The notes beneath the pieces were generated by a model. That model was not told the origin of the DNA, did no database searches, and was given only the letters and a program-made list of their open reading frames with translations. Shown piece by piece: positions 1 through 9,513 of a stretch of 36,743 nt of DNA (positions are counted from its first letter, which is position 1; every line of letters starts with the position of its first letter). The stretch covers positions 1-36,743 of the forward strand of contig JABDGV010000011.1 in assembly GCA_013285825.1 (NCBI GenBank), written 5' to 3'. The translations under genes and the position numbers were made by a program. The DNA comes from Bacteroidota bacterium. Its GTDB lineage: Bacteria; Chlamydiota; Chlamydiia; Chlamydiales; FEN-1388.

Positions 1-1358
1 GCCCCCTCAGGGAGTAGTACCAACACTCGATCGGCTTCACTGCCCTGGCTTTTATGGATAGAGAGGGCATAGGCTGTCTCATAGGCTGGAAGGAGCGACA
101 AGGGAATTTCTTTCTCCCCGCTTTTGAAATAATCTCTCAATTGCCCAAAGAGTGCACGCTGCACCTTAAACCCAAGCTCGCCATTAGTCACCTTCAATGT
201 CCAGTCATTCTTGGTAACAATAAGAGGAACTTCATCAAAGAGTGCTGCAGCTTTCTCATTTAATCGATTCAATCCAAACAGACCAAAACGCTGAGGGGTC
301 AAAATAAGCGGAACAGCTCCCAGAGCCATCCTTTTTTCAACCATTTCCTCTGTAAGAGGATACCAGGAGAGCGCTCCATCCTCTTTTTCTCGATGACTCT
401 CTAAAGAAAAGAAAAACTCTCTATCTCCTTCACGAAGTGAAGTGGCAAGCGCCGAAAGAGCTTCTTCGCTTGTCCTCTTCACGGACTGCAAGAGTACTCT
501 TGGAAAAGGGGCATGCTCTGCATAGACAAGGGCTGCAAAAGGAGATCCTACTCCAATGGGCGGAAGTTGATCGGGATCTCCAACGAGAAGCAGTTTGGTT
601 CCTCGGGGAACAAGGCGCAAAAGCTCTGCGAACATGTGGGTATCAATCATCGAACATTCATCGACAATCAAAACATGGGCATCTATCAATACCCCTTTTC
701 GAACCAAGTTGTGAATGGTCTTTACATCGTATGAGAAAGGAATAGCTCCTTGAAAAGCGTGTAGTAAACTCTTTTCCAACTGAACAGCCGCTTTTCCCGT
801 CGGCGCAGTCAAAACAACACGAACAAAACGCTCATCCTGTGTTGAAGCGTACGCTTGCAAAAAGCGCCCCACAGTATAAGTCTTGCCCGTTCCAGGACCA
901 CCAGCAATAATCACTGCTTGCTGGCCTAATGCTAGCCGTACAGCTTCAAGCTGCAAATGGTTAAGCTGAGGGTCGACATATTCATCTAAAACTGCAGGCT
1001 GTTCTTGAGAGAGCCGTTGAACCTGTTCGACAAAACGCATCTCAGCCGTTGCTATATAGGAGAGCTGCAGATAGCTGCCTATTCTTTGAAAGGGAAGGTT
1101 TTCATAAGAAAGGGCAAGCATCTCTTGTTTTTTTAGGGCTTGCAGCGTCTCCACATCGATAGCATCTTCACATTCCGCCTTCAGTACAGTTTCCAAAGAA
1201 GGCTCAAGAGCGTTCTCAGTTATATGAAGAGCTGTATAGCCAGCACGGACAGCTAATCGAAGATGTAGAGCGAGCGCCTGCACATTTTCATCAGGAGATA
1301 CCCATTCGGCATACTGCTTATCCTCGAAAGGGATGTTCTCAATAGGAAATGATGCCAC
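1..1358 (-). CDS. recD: RecD, exonuclease V alpha subunit (3' end cut by window edge)
   Basis: Helicase subunit of RecBCD, which processes double-strand breaks for RecA loading. I translated it by hand from a GTG at 1358-1356, with a GAGGGG Shine-Dalgarno 6 bases upstream; the start lies inside the end of recB, giving a 20-base overlap and implying translational coupling. About 452 codons are visible and the frame is still open at base 1. Motifs seen: Walker A AGGPGTGKT with its lysine at residue 159, Walker B VLIVDECSMID, motif III LLVGDPDQLPPIG, and near the window edge ALSIHKSQGSE, the late helicase motif. These are typical of superfamily 1B RecD. The order recC-recB-recD is complete apart from this truncation, which is due to the window and not to mutation. 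Confidence 0.93.
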   Translation of the reverse strand, partial: MASFPIENIPFEDKQYAEWVSPDENVQALALHLRLAVRAGYTALHITENALEPSLETVLKAECEDAIDVETLQALKKQEMLALSYENLPFQRIGSYLQLSYIATAEMRFVEQVQRLSQEQPAVLDEYVDPQLNHLQLEAVRLALGQQAVIIAGGPGTGKTYTVGRFLQAYASTQDERFVRVVLTAPTGKAAVQLEKSLLHAFQGAIPFSYDVKTIHNLVRKGVLIDAHVLIVDECSMIDTHMFAELLRLVPRGTKLLLVGDPDQLPPIGVGSPFAALVYAEHAPFPRVLLQSVKRTSEEALSALATSLREGDREFFFSLESHREKEDGALSWYPLTEEMVEKRMALGAVPLILTPQRFGLFGLNRLNEKAAALFDEVPLIVTKNDWTLKVTNGELGFKVQRALFGQLRDYFKSGEKEIPLSLLPAYETAYALSIHKSQGSEADRVLVLLPEG

Positions 1359-4300
1359 AGCTATCCCCCTCAAGTATGCGGACAAAGACAAATGCTACAC
1401 CTAAGCAGGGAATTCCAGTTTTTTCAACTGCCTTTCTATACATTTTTGCTTGGCTCTCACAATTCAGCGATTTTGCAAACATCTCTAAAGGCTCATTAGT
1501 TAAGTGGCTCTTCCAATCTAAAATAATAGAGCAATCATCAAGCTTTACAATGCAGTCAATCGACCCAACAAGCTGTGTATTACCATCTTGGATACAAAAG
1601 GAAGCTTCTGCTAATAATCGCTCTTTTGGGATTTCGGATAAAATGACCTTTCGTCCAAAAAGCTGCATAGGCGAATAGAGTACTTTGAGGATAGCTACAG
1701 CGAGATCATCTTTAAATCCCGACCTTTGAACTTCTTGTAGCACAAACTGTTGAATCAACTTTTTGTCCTGCAAATCTTTCTCTTCGATAAGCAGCTTTAT
1801 CAAACTGTGAATGAAGATCCCAATTAAACGACCATCACTTGTGCCGGAATCACTAGAGCCCTTATGCGCTTTAGAAAAGGAAGTTCTTGATTGCTGAGCC
1901 CAGGTAATAGGCTTAAATACTTCAGGTATCATCTGAGGTCTTACTTCTTGCTTGGGCTCTAAGATTGAACCCGTCAATTTCGCAGAGCATAAAGAAATAG
2001 TACCTTGGGAACTATTCACGAGAGTTTGACAAGCGGTTTCGACATTCTCAACACTATAGTGATCCGTATTTAAAATAGACTGCAGCAGCTTCTCAAGTGG
2101 CGCAGCTATGCCAAAAGAAATGGGCTTTTCATCCCTCTCAACAAAAACGGGGATAATCAGCTTATCTCGAGCACGAGTTAAGGCGACATAGAGAAGACGA
2201 GCTTTTTCAGCTTCTGTTTCAATGATCTTTTGTTCTGAATCCAAATTTGAGGGCTGCGGGGATCTGCAAGAAACTCCCAAAGGGATCACCACATCAAATT
2301 CAAGCCCTTTGCTCTTATGTGTTGTAATTAACGTTACTGAATCGCGTTCAGGATCAAACCTGCGCTGCAGCCGTTCGCTATCAAGCCCATAGTTCTCTTC
2401 AAGCGTCGATAAGTGGAGATAGGCATCCTCAACTGAAAATGGCCTTTTTATTTCCTCTTCAGAAAGTAGATCTAAAAGCAGTCCAGAGTCACGTTTAAGT
2501 TCATCTGTATAACATGAATCATCAGCAAAAGATGCAGTTGTGGGATACATTCGGCACTGTAAAAAAGCATCATAAGCTGCTGCAATTCCATGTCGCCGTA
2601 CTATTTTGAGAATTGCTTCCGCCTCGCTGAGATAGGCGCCAAAAACGGCAAAACCTTGTTCTGGGTCATCAAGAATAGGGATTGATTCGAGCGAAAAAAT
2701 CGATTTGTGGATCGCTAAAAGCTCTTTTAAACGAGAAAGCTGTTTTGGAGAGGCAAGCCAGCCATATAAAGCGGAAAGTAGCTTTGATGCGGGACTATCG
2801 ACTACTGAAACTGTTTTCAGGGAAGTTGCGGGAATCCCAACAGTTTCCAAATAACTCTCTAAATCTCTGGCCTGATATCGATCCTTAACAAGAATAGCTA
2901 TCTGGGAAAAGCCATATCCCTGTTTCTGAAGCGAATAGAGCTCATGAGCAAGCCAAGGCATCAACTGCTCAGAGAGAATCTCATCTGTGGGCCATGTGCG
3001 TTTTCGACCAAGCGAGGAGTTAAATAGGACAAAGGATATGGGGCTTACCGAAGAGGCAGTCGATCGATGAGCCTCAACAACATCGACAGCAAGTGCCGAC
3101 TTTAGTTTCGGAAGATGAAATAGGGAATCAGCCCAAGGCCCTGTAAATATAGTGTTGAGTGCAAGCACAAGTCCATCGGTAGATCGATAGTTTGTCTTCA
3201 GCGATTTTTGCGCACCGATTTTTGATTTTGCATCTAGATAGCAATACACATCGGCCGCTCGAAACGCATAGATCGATTGTTTTGGATCGCCTACGAGATA
3301 GAGATTACCACCCCAGTTACCATCTAGAAACAGGGTTGAAAGAAGCCCCCATTGCAGAAGATCTGTATCTTGGAACTCATCAACAATAACGAGTTTGAGT
3401 GCATCCAGAATAAAAGTTCTAAAATTTATATCCTCTTGAGTTAAAGACTTAGCCCTTTTTATGAGCAGATCAAAAGTAAATAGATTTTTTGAATAACAGA
3501 CTCTTTCAAATCCCTGTTGCAAGGCATTTTTAAGCTTATAAAAGCTCTTTTTAGGTGAACAGTGGTTCTCCAAAACAGATGTAAGTTGTTCAAGCTTTTG
3601 TAAAGCCTGTTCATTCGGAGTACACTTCTTCTTCATCTCTGAGAAAAGCTTCGGAAGAGTTATTGCACTCTTCTCTATTGCATAGAGCGCCTGTTTTCTT
3701 GTTTGAGGATCGCAAAGCTCCGATATTGACCTAAAAAATGAGGCTGGCTCGCTATTGAGATTGCCCAACTTATCTCGCAGGTTTTTAAAGCTGAAGCTCA
3801 ACTCATCCAGTGTTGAATACAGTTCATCCTTGCTGTGGCTTTCAAAAAATGACTCTAAGCTTATATTCAAAGGATCAAATTGCACTTCAGAAGTGTGCGT
3901 GATGAGCGCAGCCAAAAGCTTTGCATCATTAAACCCGAAAAGCCTGCGAACCCCTTGAAACTGCCCTAAAGAAATTGTATCAGAGGTTAATTCATACTCA
4001 ATCAGCTCTTTCATAAGCCGATTTTGAGCCACTGGTTCAACCATTTGAAGAGGAGATCCAAAATATTCTTGTAAAAGCTGCAGACAAAATCCGTGGATAG
4101 TTGTGATCCGGCAAGATTCGATATCGCGGCGGAATAGAATCAATCGATTGAGTGCTCTGATCCTTTTTTCTTCCTCATCAAGATAGGGCTTTAGATACTC
4201 TAAGCTGTTCTTTTTGTCTTTTAGGGCTTGAATTGCTTGATCAAGAGAATCTGAAATTCGGGATAGCAGCTCTTCGGCTACCGCCTTTGTAAACGTGATA

Positions 4301-4461
4301 ATCGCACACTCTTTAGGCAGAAGAGCCTCTTTTGCCTCCAGTACTTTACGCACGACGAGATGTTGAATCGCAAAGGTCTTTCCCGTACCAGCTGATGCTT
4401 CAATAAAAAGGTTGTCTGAAACATTAGAGCTTGCATTGAGAATGGAGAAGGACTCTTTCAT
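1339..4461 (-). CDS. recB: RecB, exonuclease V beta subunit (helicase-nuclease)
   Basis: Helicase and nuclease subunit of RecBCD; unwinds DNA 3'-5' from broken ends, cuts it, and loads RecA. The 1040 residues are somewhat shorter than the about 1180 of E. coli. Visible in order: Walker A ASAGTGKT (Lys28), Walker B VIVDEFQDTD near residue 360, LVGDPKQSIYAFRAAD, TTHKSKGLEFDVVIPLG, the late motif LLYVALTRARDKL, and a C-terminal nuclease core GSIDCIVKL...IILDWKSH around residues 960-985 with the expected Asp, Asp and Lys. The ATG at 4461 overlaps the recC stop as ATGA, with GGAG 7 bases upstream. Chlamydia keeps recB next to recC as here. No sign of decay. Confidence 0.96.
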   Translation of the reverse strand: MKESFSILNASSNVSDNLFIEASAGTGKTFAIQHLVVRKVLEAKEALLPKECAIITFTKAVAEELLSRISDSLDQAIQALKDKKNSLEYLKPYLDEEEKRIRALNRLILFRRDIESCRITTIHGFCLQLLQEYFGSPLQMVEPVAQNRLMKELIEYELTSDTISLGQFQGVRRLFGFNDAKLLAALITHTSEVQFDPLNISLESFFESHSKDELYSTLDELSFSFKNLRDKLGNLNSEPASFFRSISELCDPQTRKQALYAIEKSAITLPKLFSEMKKKCTPNEQALQKLEQLTSVLENHCSPKKSFYKLKNALQQGFERVCYSKNLFTFDLLIKRAKSLTQEDINFRTFILDALKLVIVDEFQDTDLLQWGLLSTLFLDGNWGGNLYLVGDPKQSIYAFRAADVYCYLDAKSKIGAQKSLKTNYRSTDGLVLALNTIFTGPWADSLFHLPKLKSALAVDVVEAHRSTASSVSPISFVLFNSSLGRKRTWPTDEILSEQLMPWLAHELYSLQKQGYGFSQIAILVKDRYQARDLESYLETVGIPATSLKTVSVVDSPASKLLSALYGWLASPKQLSRLKELLAIHKSIFSLESIPILDDPEQGFAVFGAYLSEAEAILKIVRRHGIAAAYDAFLQCRMYPTTASFADDSCYTDELKRDSGLLLDLLSEEEIKRPFSVEDAYLHLSTLEENYGLDSERLQRRFDPERDSVTLITTHKSKGLEFDVVIPLGVSCRSPQPSNLDSEQKIIETEAEKARLLYVALTRARDKLIIPVFVERDEKPISFGIAAPLEKLLQSILNTDHYSVENVETACQTLVNSSQGTISLCSAKLTGSILEPKQEVRPQMIPEVFKPITWAQQSRTSFSKAHKGSSDSGTSDGRLIGIFIHSLIKLLIEEKDLQDKKLIQQFVLQEVQRSGFKDDLAVAILKVLYSPMQLFGRKVILSEIPKERLLAEASFCIQDGNTQLVGSIDCIVKLDDCSIILDWKSHLTNEPLEMFAKSLNCESQAKMYRKAVEKTGIPCLGVAFVFVRILEGDSCGIISY

Positions 4462-7295
4462 CTATAGACTCCTGGATAGAGCCTTTCTGCCCAAGCCTGC
4501 AGCTCATCGAGTGAAATGGTTTGCGCACTATCCAGTATGTATTCTGCAGCCGCTTCAGAATATTGCACTCGCCCCTCTTCTTGAAGATGATTGAGGAGCG
4601 ACTCTCTCGTTAGCTTGTTCTTAAATACATCGGTTACAATTTTCGAATTCAAAGGAATGCACTGCTGCGTACATGCTTTATAGTAATCAATCCATCCCTC
4701 TAAAGCGCTTTCAAAATCAATGTTATTAATAATCTGCTCATCCTGATTCAAAATTGAAACAAGCCTTAACGATATAGGAGCAGGAGATTTCTTCTGTATA
4801 TAGGCCCGTAGAAGCACTTCAGGCCAGCGACGGATTTTTTCAGCGTCAAAATCAGACGAGTAAAATAGATGCGCCGATGGTTGTAGGGATGGGGCCTGCC
4901 CTGAGATTCGATGGCTTTTCTCTTTATTGATATAGGCGGGAATAGTCAGATTGCCATTTTCAAAATGACCATTCTCAATGGCTGAAGAGAGAGAAACTAA
5001 AATCGGTTCACTGTTTTGAGTACCCATTTTTTGACTCAAAACTTCAATATGACCAATCTCTTCCTTGAATAAATCGCTTAAGTAGCCTGCATAACTTTTT
5101 CTGTTATAGAGTGCTTTAAGCTCTAGTTTTGACCTAATCTCCTGAATAACTCCTTGTCTCGGAAGCAGAAGATCATCAGATTCTTCCCAATCAAACTGCA
5201 ACCCAAACCGCCTCTTCAATGACTCTAAGATTGGGTTTTTCCCAAACCGAAGAAAGTCATCAACCAAGATATCGACAAATTTGCCACAATCCGATTCTTG
5301 CCTCTGTTCAAAAATCGCTGAAATATAGTTCGAGTTGGCCTTCTCTGCATACCGTACAAAAGGCCATACAGTCGTGCACGTCTCTACTGCTTTCTCTCCA
5401 TACCTTTGTGTAATGGATGATGTAAACTCGGTTAAGAGGATTGAGGGCTGGACCATTGAGCGCCGTTCAAATGAATAGTTTCGGTGGGTGAGTATGAGCA
5501 TGCTTCTTGCTGCAAAAACGGCATCTAAAAAGGACTTTTTTCCAAGGAGCGAGGAATCAAAAACAGCTCTTTTAGAATATTGGTCAAAAAATGGCCATTG
5601 AGATGAGATCTCTTCATTTGGATAGGAGTTAAGCTCTTGGCCAACTATAGCGACAACCTCGGCAGGAGGGGGAGTTCCTTTCAAGCTTGTACAAACTACT
5701 GGCGCCCAAATATGAACGTGGCTCGTCTTTTCAAAATGGATTCGAACAACTTCCCTGAAGATTGTCAGAAACCTCTCATAAGAGAGCATATCCTGAATGG
5801 GTGCATCTATATAGAGCAGCTTCCAGAGCTCCTCATAGCTTTTAGAGCCATCATCTTGAAACGCAAAAGCAAAGAGATCGCGGCAAATTTTAAGCCAGCC
5901 ACAAACGCTCTCTTCAACAGCATTAAGGCTCTTTTTCACAGCCTCTAAATAGTAGATCAGCCGAGCTAATAGATCTGTTTCATCATTCGATATCCCCTGT
6001 TCCCATATCTCCTGAAGAACATCGCTTACGGTATGACCCATATCTGCTGTTTTGACATGAAAGCCTTCATCTGTAAGTACTTGTTTGGCATGTTGTTTGT
6101 TTAACCCGAATCGAAATCCCGATCTCTTAAGACGTGAAAGAAGCGCGCCAACATCTTCTCTCTGGAGATTCAAAGCCAATTGTACAGCTTTACATTCTAT
6201 CAGCTCTTCGATCTGGGCAAGATCCAGCCTCATATGGGGAAGTTGAAGGAGCATGAAAAACTGTTTTACAATTTGATCGTGTTCAAAACTCCACTCCTCA
6301 ATAATTTGATAAGGTATTGGGTTTAAGCCTGTACCAAAAACTCTGCCAATAGCTCCCTTGTAGTCTTGAATATCGTGAGCAAGAATATAAACAGAGCCAG
6401 GAAGCACCTCTCTTCCCTGAAAATGGTTTTCAAACGCATGTCGAACAGCCTGAACTTCTCCGTAGCGAGTAGCTGACTTAATAACCTGGATACTTTGATC
6501 TGCACAAAGGTCATTTTGCTCTTTTTCCGATATCAGCATCAGCATATCCGCCTGAACACGTTCTAGAAAAGTTGGGAGCGCTCTTTGTGATGGAACAGTT
6601 TTTACCAATGTCTCTTCTCGAATGAGATCTTGATAGGGGAGCATCTTGGAAAGAGCGTCGCTTAGCACATATTTTTCAGAGCAGGTAATTCCAACATCTT
6701 CAAGGCTTGTCAGAAGCGATCTGGCTAAAACTCCACTATTTGCTAGAAAAGGGTTTTTATCAGCTAAAAGCTCTTCAAGTCGCTCTCGGATTGGAATGGA
6801 GACAGAAAACCTATCCAAACGCCTCATCAAGTATGATTCTTCCGAACTGCTCAAAACATCGCTCCAAAAGAGCATGCAGGGTGAAAAGAGAAGGAGGGTG
6901 CACTGTTCTAGCTTCTTTAGATGAGAAATATATGCAGGACAAAGAGAGCTCCATCCGAATAAAAAGAGATGTTCCTCATTTGACGGCAGTGCTGGTATTG
7001 GCTCTACCAAATATTCTGACCCTATCCCATATGCAGCTTGTGCAAGAGTTGGATACATATCACTTTTTTTAGAAACCGTCAGAAGCACTTTGAGGATATC
7101 TTCAGGCTTTATGGAAGAGGTGGAGATTTTTACCCCTAAAGTACCTTGAGCTCTTTTAGAGCAAAGCGCCTGCTCCAGCCATCCCTTCATTGCTTGTGAT
7201 GGGACTAAGACATAAGCTCTGCCAAGTTGATCAAGCTGTTCGAGAAGTATCTCTAAAAGCTCTTCTATTTGATTGCTAACATAGGCGTAGCTCAT
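4458..7295 (-). CDS. recC: RecC, exonuclease V gamma subunit
   Basis: Structural and Chi-recognising subunit of RecBCD. The 945-residue protein opens with the RecC signature region, a HSNR-like segment (YVSNQIEELLEILLEQ) followed by LVPSQAMKGWLEQAL, which corresponds to the 'VQSTGMAQWLQ' helicase-like motif of E. coli RecC. As expected for this inactivated helicase there is no Walker A lysine motif. It is shorter than E. coli RecC (about 1120 residues). Position supports the call: its start abuts the stop of the upstream transporter (TAG directly followed by ATG) and its stop overlaps the recB start by ATGA, so the four genes from 9095 down to 1 are probably one transcript. Confidence 0.92.
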   Translation of the reverse strand: MSYAYVSNQIEELLEILLEQLDQLGRAYVLVPSQAMKGWLEQALCSKRAQGTLGVKISTSSIKPEDILKVLLTVSKKSDMYPTLAQAAYGIGSEYLVEPIPALPSNEEHLFLFGWSSLCPAYISHLKKLEQCTLLLFSPCMLFWSDVLSSSEESYLMRRLDRFSVSIPIRERLEELLADKNPFLANSGVLARSLLTSLEDVGITCSEKYVLSDALSKMLPYQDLIREETLVKTVPSQRALPTFLERVQADMLMLISEKEQNDLCADQSIQVIKSATRYGEVQAVRHAFENHFQGREVLPGSVYILAHDIQDYKGAIGRVFGTGLNPIPYQIIEEWSFEHDQIVKQFFMLLQLPHMRLDLAQIEELIECKAVQLALNLQREDVGALLSRLKRSGFRFGLNKQHAKQVLTDEGFHVKTADMGHTVSDVLQEIWEQGISNDETDLLARLIYYLEAVKKSLNAVEESVCGWLKICRDLFAFAFQDDGSKSYEELWKLLYIDAPIQDMLSYERFLTIFREVVRIHFEKTSHVHIWAPVVCTSLKGTPPPAEVVAIVGQELNSYPNEEISSQWPFFDQYSKRAVFDSSLLGKKSFLDAVFAARSMLILTHRNYSFERRSMVQPSILLTEFTSSITQRYGEKAVETCTTVWPFVRYAEKANSNYISAIFEQRQESDCGKFVDILVDDFLRFGKNPILESLKRRFGLQFDWEESDDLLLPRQGVIQEIRSKLELKALYNRKSYAGYLSDLFKEEIGHIEVLSQKMGTQNSEPILVSLSSAIENGHFENGNLTIPAYINKEKSHRISGQAPSLQPSAHLFYSSDFDAEKIRRWPEVLLRAYIQKKSPAPISLRLVSILNQDEQIINNIDFESALEGWIDYYKACTQQCIPLNSKIVTDVFKNKLTRESLLNHLQEEGRVQYSEAAAEYILDSAQTISLDELQAWAERLYPGVYR

Positions 7296-9095
7296 CTACC
7301 CCACCGGGATGAGATCTGCAAGCATTCTTGTACTGCCCAATGTTTGACTATTGGGTAGTGTCTCTGGATGATGCAGTTCAAAATAGCTTTTGGGCTTGAA
7401 GTTGGGAACTGTTTTCCAAGCCTGAATAAACTGAGGCGCATGCTCTTTAATAGTTGTATTTGAACAGATTAGAACAACAGAAGTCCCCCTATCAGCTGCG
7501 TGCGAGATAAGGTCCTCCTTTTCTCCATGGGGCATAACCTCTTCAAGAGAAGTTACATCCAAAATCGGCACCATTTTTCTAATAATACGGGCAAAATAGG
7601 AGAGCTTTTCCGGAAAGTTCACCGTGATTAAACGCATACGGCGCCTTTGAGCTGCAATCAGCACAAGAACCCATGGTGAAAAAGAGTGGGGAACAAAGTA
7701 AATTGCAGGAGCATCTACCGGTATCTGATCCTTTCCACGTAAAGAGCCTGGGAAAAAGAGGTAAGAAAAGATAAAGGAAAAGAAGCGCACGATATATCCA
7801 GACATGGAAATAGAGATGGCAACCACAATCCCAAGCGTCATAATGCCAACGAATGCAAAACCTTTATCCGGAGACATCTGAAAAACCTCAGAAAAAAGGT
7901 AAAGAGCTCCTGCAGAAAACAGGACGCCGCAAAAACCAAAGATATTGGTCGTAGCAATCACCTGTCCTCGATAAGTTGGCGGGCTTGCGACCTGTATATA
8001 CGAATCGAGCGGGACCAAATAGAGCCCTCCAAATATACCGACGATGGTAATAAGGAATATCTCATGGATGAGTGAATCTGAGTAATGATCGAGTAAAAAG
8101 CAGCATATAGAGATGCCGATGCCGCCGATGGGAACAAGGCCAAATTCAACAGTGCGTCCTGAGAGTTTACCAGCAAGAAGGGATCCGACGCCTATGCCTA
8201 AAGCCGTCAAAAGAAAAAGATACCCTCCCTGAACATCGGAGAGGTGCAGATTCTTCATTGCAAATGGGATCATATTAAGCTGTATGAACGAGCCGATAAA
8301 GAGGAAAAAAGCAGAACCAATGACCGCAGATAACAGTGAAGGCTCCCGCCTTATAATGCGGAGCGCTTTTACTAACTCAGTAATAAACCAAGGAGAGATT
8401 TTTCGGGTCGAGCCGGAAGGAGGTGTTTTTTTAATAAAAAGACTCGCAAAGAAAGAGACTATAGAAAAAAGAGAGGCCACAAAGACAGAAAAGACAAAGT
8501 TTCTGTCGGTAACATCTGCAAGAAATGAGGCTAAAAATGTGCCTACGATAATGGCTACATAGGTGCATGAAGTGGTAATCCCGTTAGCCCTTGAAATTTC
8601 GTCCTTTGGAACAAGCTCTGGAATAATGCCCAATTTACAGGGGCCGAAAATTGTGCTATGGCAGCCCAGCAATACGAGCGAAGTAATCGCAAGAGCCTTG
8701 CTTTGCAGGTAGAAGGCAACCCCGCCCAGCATGAACACAAGAATTTCTATGAAGCGCGTAATAACAATAATTTTCCGTTTGCTATAACGATCGGCAATGG
8801 TTCCAGCGGTAGCTGAAAGAAAAATAAAGGGAAGAACGTAACAAGCGCCTGTAAGAGATAAAATCCGATTGCTCGCCTCTATCCCCTCTATTTGAATAAA
8901 GCAGTAGATGAGCAAAAGCTTGAAGATATTGTCATTCATTGCGCCAACAAACTGGCAGATACTAAGATAGACAAAGGAAGAAAATGGTAGCTTTGCAGCA
9001 ATTGCTCGAACAAGCCGATCCACTTTCCCCATATCAGTTACCTTACAATCTCTTGCCTCAATTGCTTCTCCTTCGGACATACTTAACTGCTTCAT
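7296..9095 (-). CDS. LplT-like MFS transporter with degenerate C-terminal acyltransferase-like domain
   Basis: Probable inner-membrane lysophospholipid transporter of the LplT family (annotated ygeD in Chlamydia, where it also neighbours recC). Residues about 36-440 hold roughly twelve hydrophobic segments, with ICQFVGAMNDNIFKL at the first and the MFS loop motif ADRYSKRKI. Residues about 455-560 resemble the PlsC/Aas acyltransferase fold, but the HX4D motif reads H470-SFSP-W475 and the FPEG block reads ICSN (about 543-546). I therefore infer a pseudo-acyltransferase. The start is not certain: ATG at 9095 has a weak ribosome site, and an internal ATG at about residue 22 follows AAGG. It is the first gene of the recCBD transcript. 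Transport role is family knowledge, substrate is inference. Confidence 0.82.
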   Translation of the reverse strand: MKQLSMSEGEAIEARDCKVTDMGKVDRLVRAIAAKLPFSSFVYLSICQFVGAMNDNIFKLLLIYCFIQIEGIEASNRILSLTGACYVLPFIFLSATAGTIADRYSKRKIIVITRFIEILVFMLGGVAFYLQSKALAITSLVLLGCHSTIFGPCKLGIIPELVPKDEISRANGITTSCTYVAIIVGTFLASFLADVTDRNFVFSVFVASLFSIVSFFASLFIKKTPPSGSTRKISPWFITELVKALRIIRREPSLLSAVIGSAFFLFIGSFIQLNMIPFAMKNLHLSDVQGGYLFLLTALGIGVGSLLAGKLSGRTVEFGLVPIGGIGISICCFLLDHYSDSLIHEIFLITIVGIFGGLYLVPLDSYIQVASPPTYRGQVIATTNIFGFCGVLFSAGALYLFSEVFQMSPDKGFAFVGIMTLGIVVAISISMSGYIVRFFSFIFSYLFFPGSLRGKDQIPVDAPAIYFVPHSFSPWVLVLIAAQRRRMRLITVNFPEKLSYFARIIRKMVPILDVTSLEEVMPHGEKEDLISHAADRGTSVVLICSNTTIKEHAPQFIQAWKTVPNFKPKSYFELHHPETLPNSQTLGSTRMLADLIPVG

Positions 9096-9230
9096 TTAAG
9101 ATCTCTACTATCTTTTAACAGAATCTAAAGAGCAAGAGTAGAAATTCAATATGAGAAATAAGTCTTTAGCATCTCGTCGCACAAAATAACTCAATGCTCT
9201 ACGTAATAAAAATCACAAACTACTCAATAA

Positions 9231-9357
9231 AAATTCAACGCAAAGACGCAAAGATGCAAAGTCGCAAAGTTATATAGAAATCCTGCAACTTAAATGTCTA
9301 AAGATCATTTGAACAAATAAAAGGTTCTTTGCGCCTTTGCGTCTTTGCGTTGAATTT
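9231..9357. repeat. Palindromic intergenic element built of GCAAAGAC-type octamers
   Basis: Perfect 23-base inverted arms lie at 9231-9253 and 9335-9357, and imperfect pairing continues inward for about eight more bases. The left arm runs into four degenerate tandem octamers (CGCAAAGA, CGCAAAGA, TGCAAAGT, CGCAAAGT) at 9239-9270; the right arm carries three in reverse. About 65 unique bases separate the arms. It sits between the LplT-like gene and the terminator of the porin gene and has no coding content. It looks like a non-autonomous, MITE- or REP-like element. Confidence 0.8.
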
Positions 9358-9447
9358 CTCTTAATAATAAGCTTCAATGCATAACATGTACTTCCGTTAC
9401 TTCCCTTCGGACACGATTAAATTATACACACCGATATTTTTGGACAC

Positions 9448-9488
9448 AAAAAAACCTCAGTGAGATTTCTCTCACTGAGGTTTTTTTT
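9448..9488. terminator. Bidirectional rho-independent terminator after the porin gene
   Basis: A perfect 11-bp stem (CCTCAGTGAGA / TCTCACTGAGG, 9455-9480) closes a four-base loop. It is flanked by seven A residues on the left and eight T residues on the right, so either strand gives a stem followed by a U tract. It lies 26 bases beyond the stop of the minus-strand porin gene, which it should serve. The name gene upstream on the other side points away, so the porin is the main user. Confidence 0.92.
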
Positions 9489-9513
9489 CTTAAACCAACG
9501 TAATCGAAATCGA

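Noticed and set aside
1..1358. recD as a truncated pseudogene.
   Set aside because: The frame is open to the window edge with all motifs seen so far intact; truncation is caused by the window limit.
9239..9270. Octamer repeats as a CRISPR array.
   Set aside because: The units are 8 bp, contiguous and without spacers, and no cas genes are in the window.
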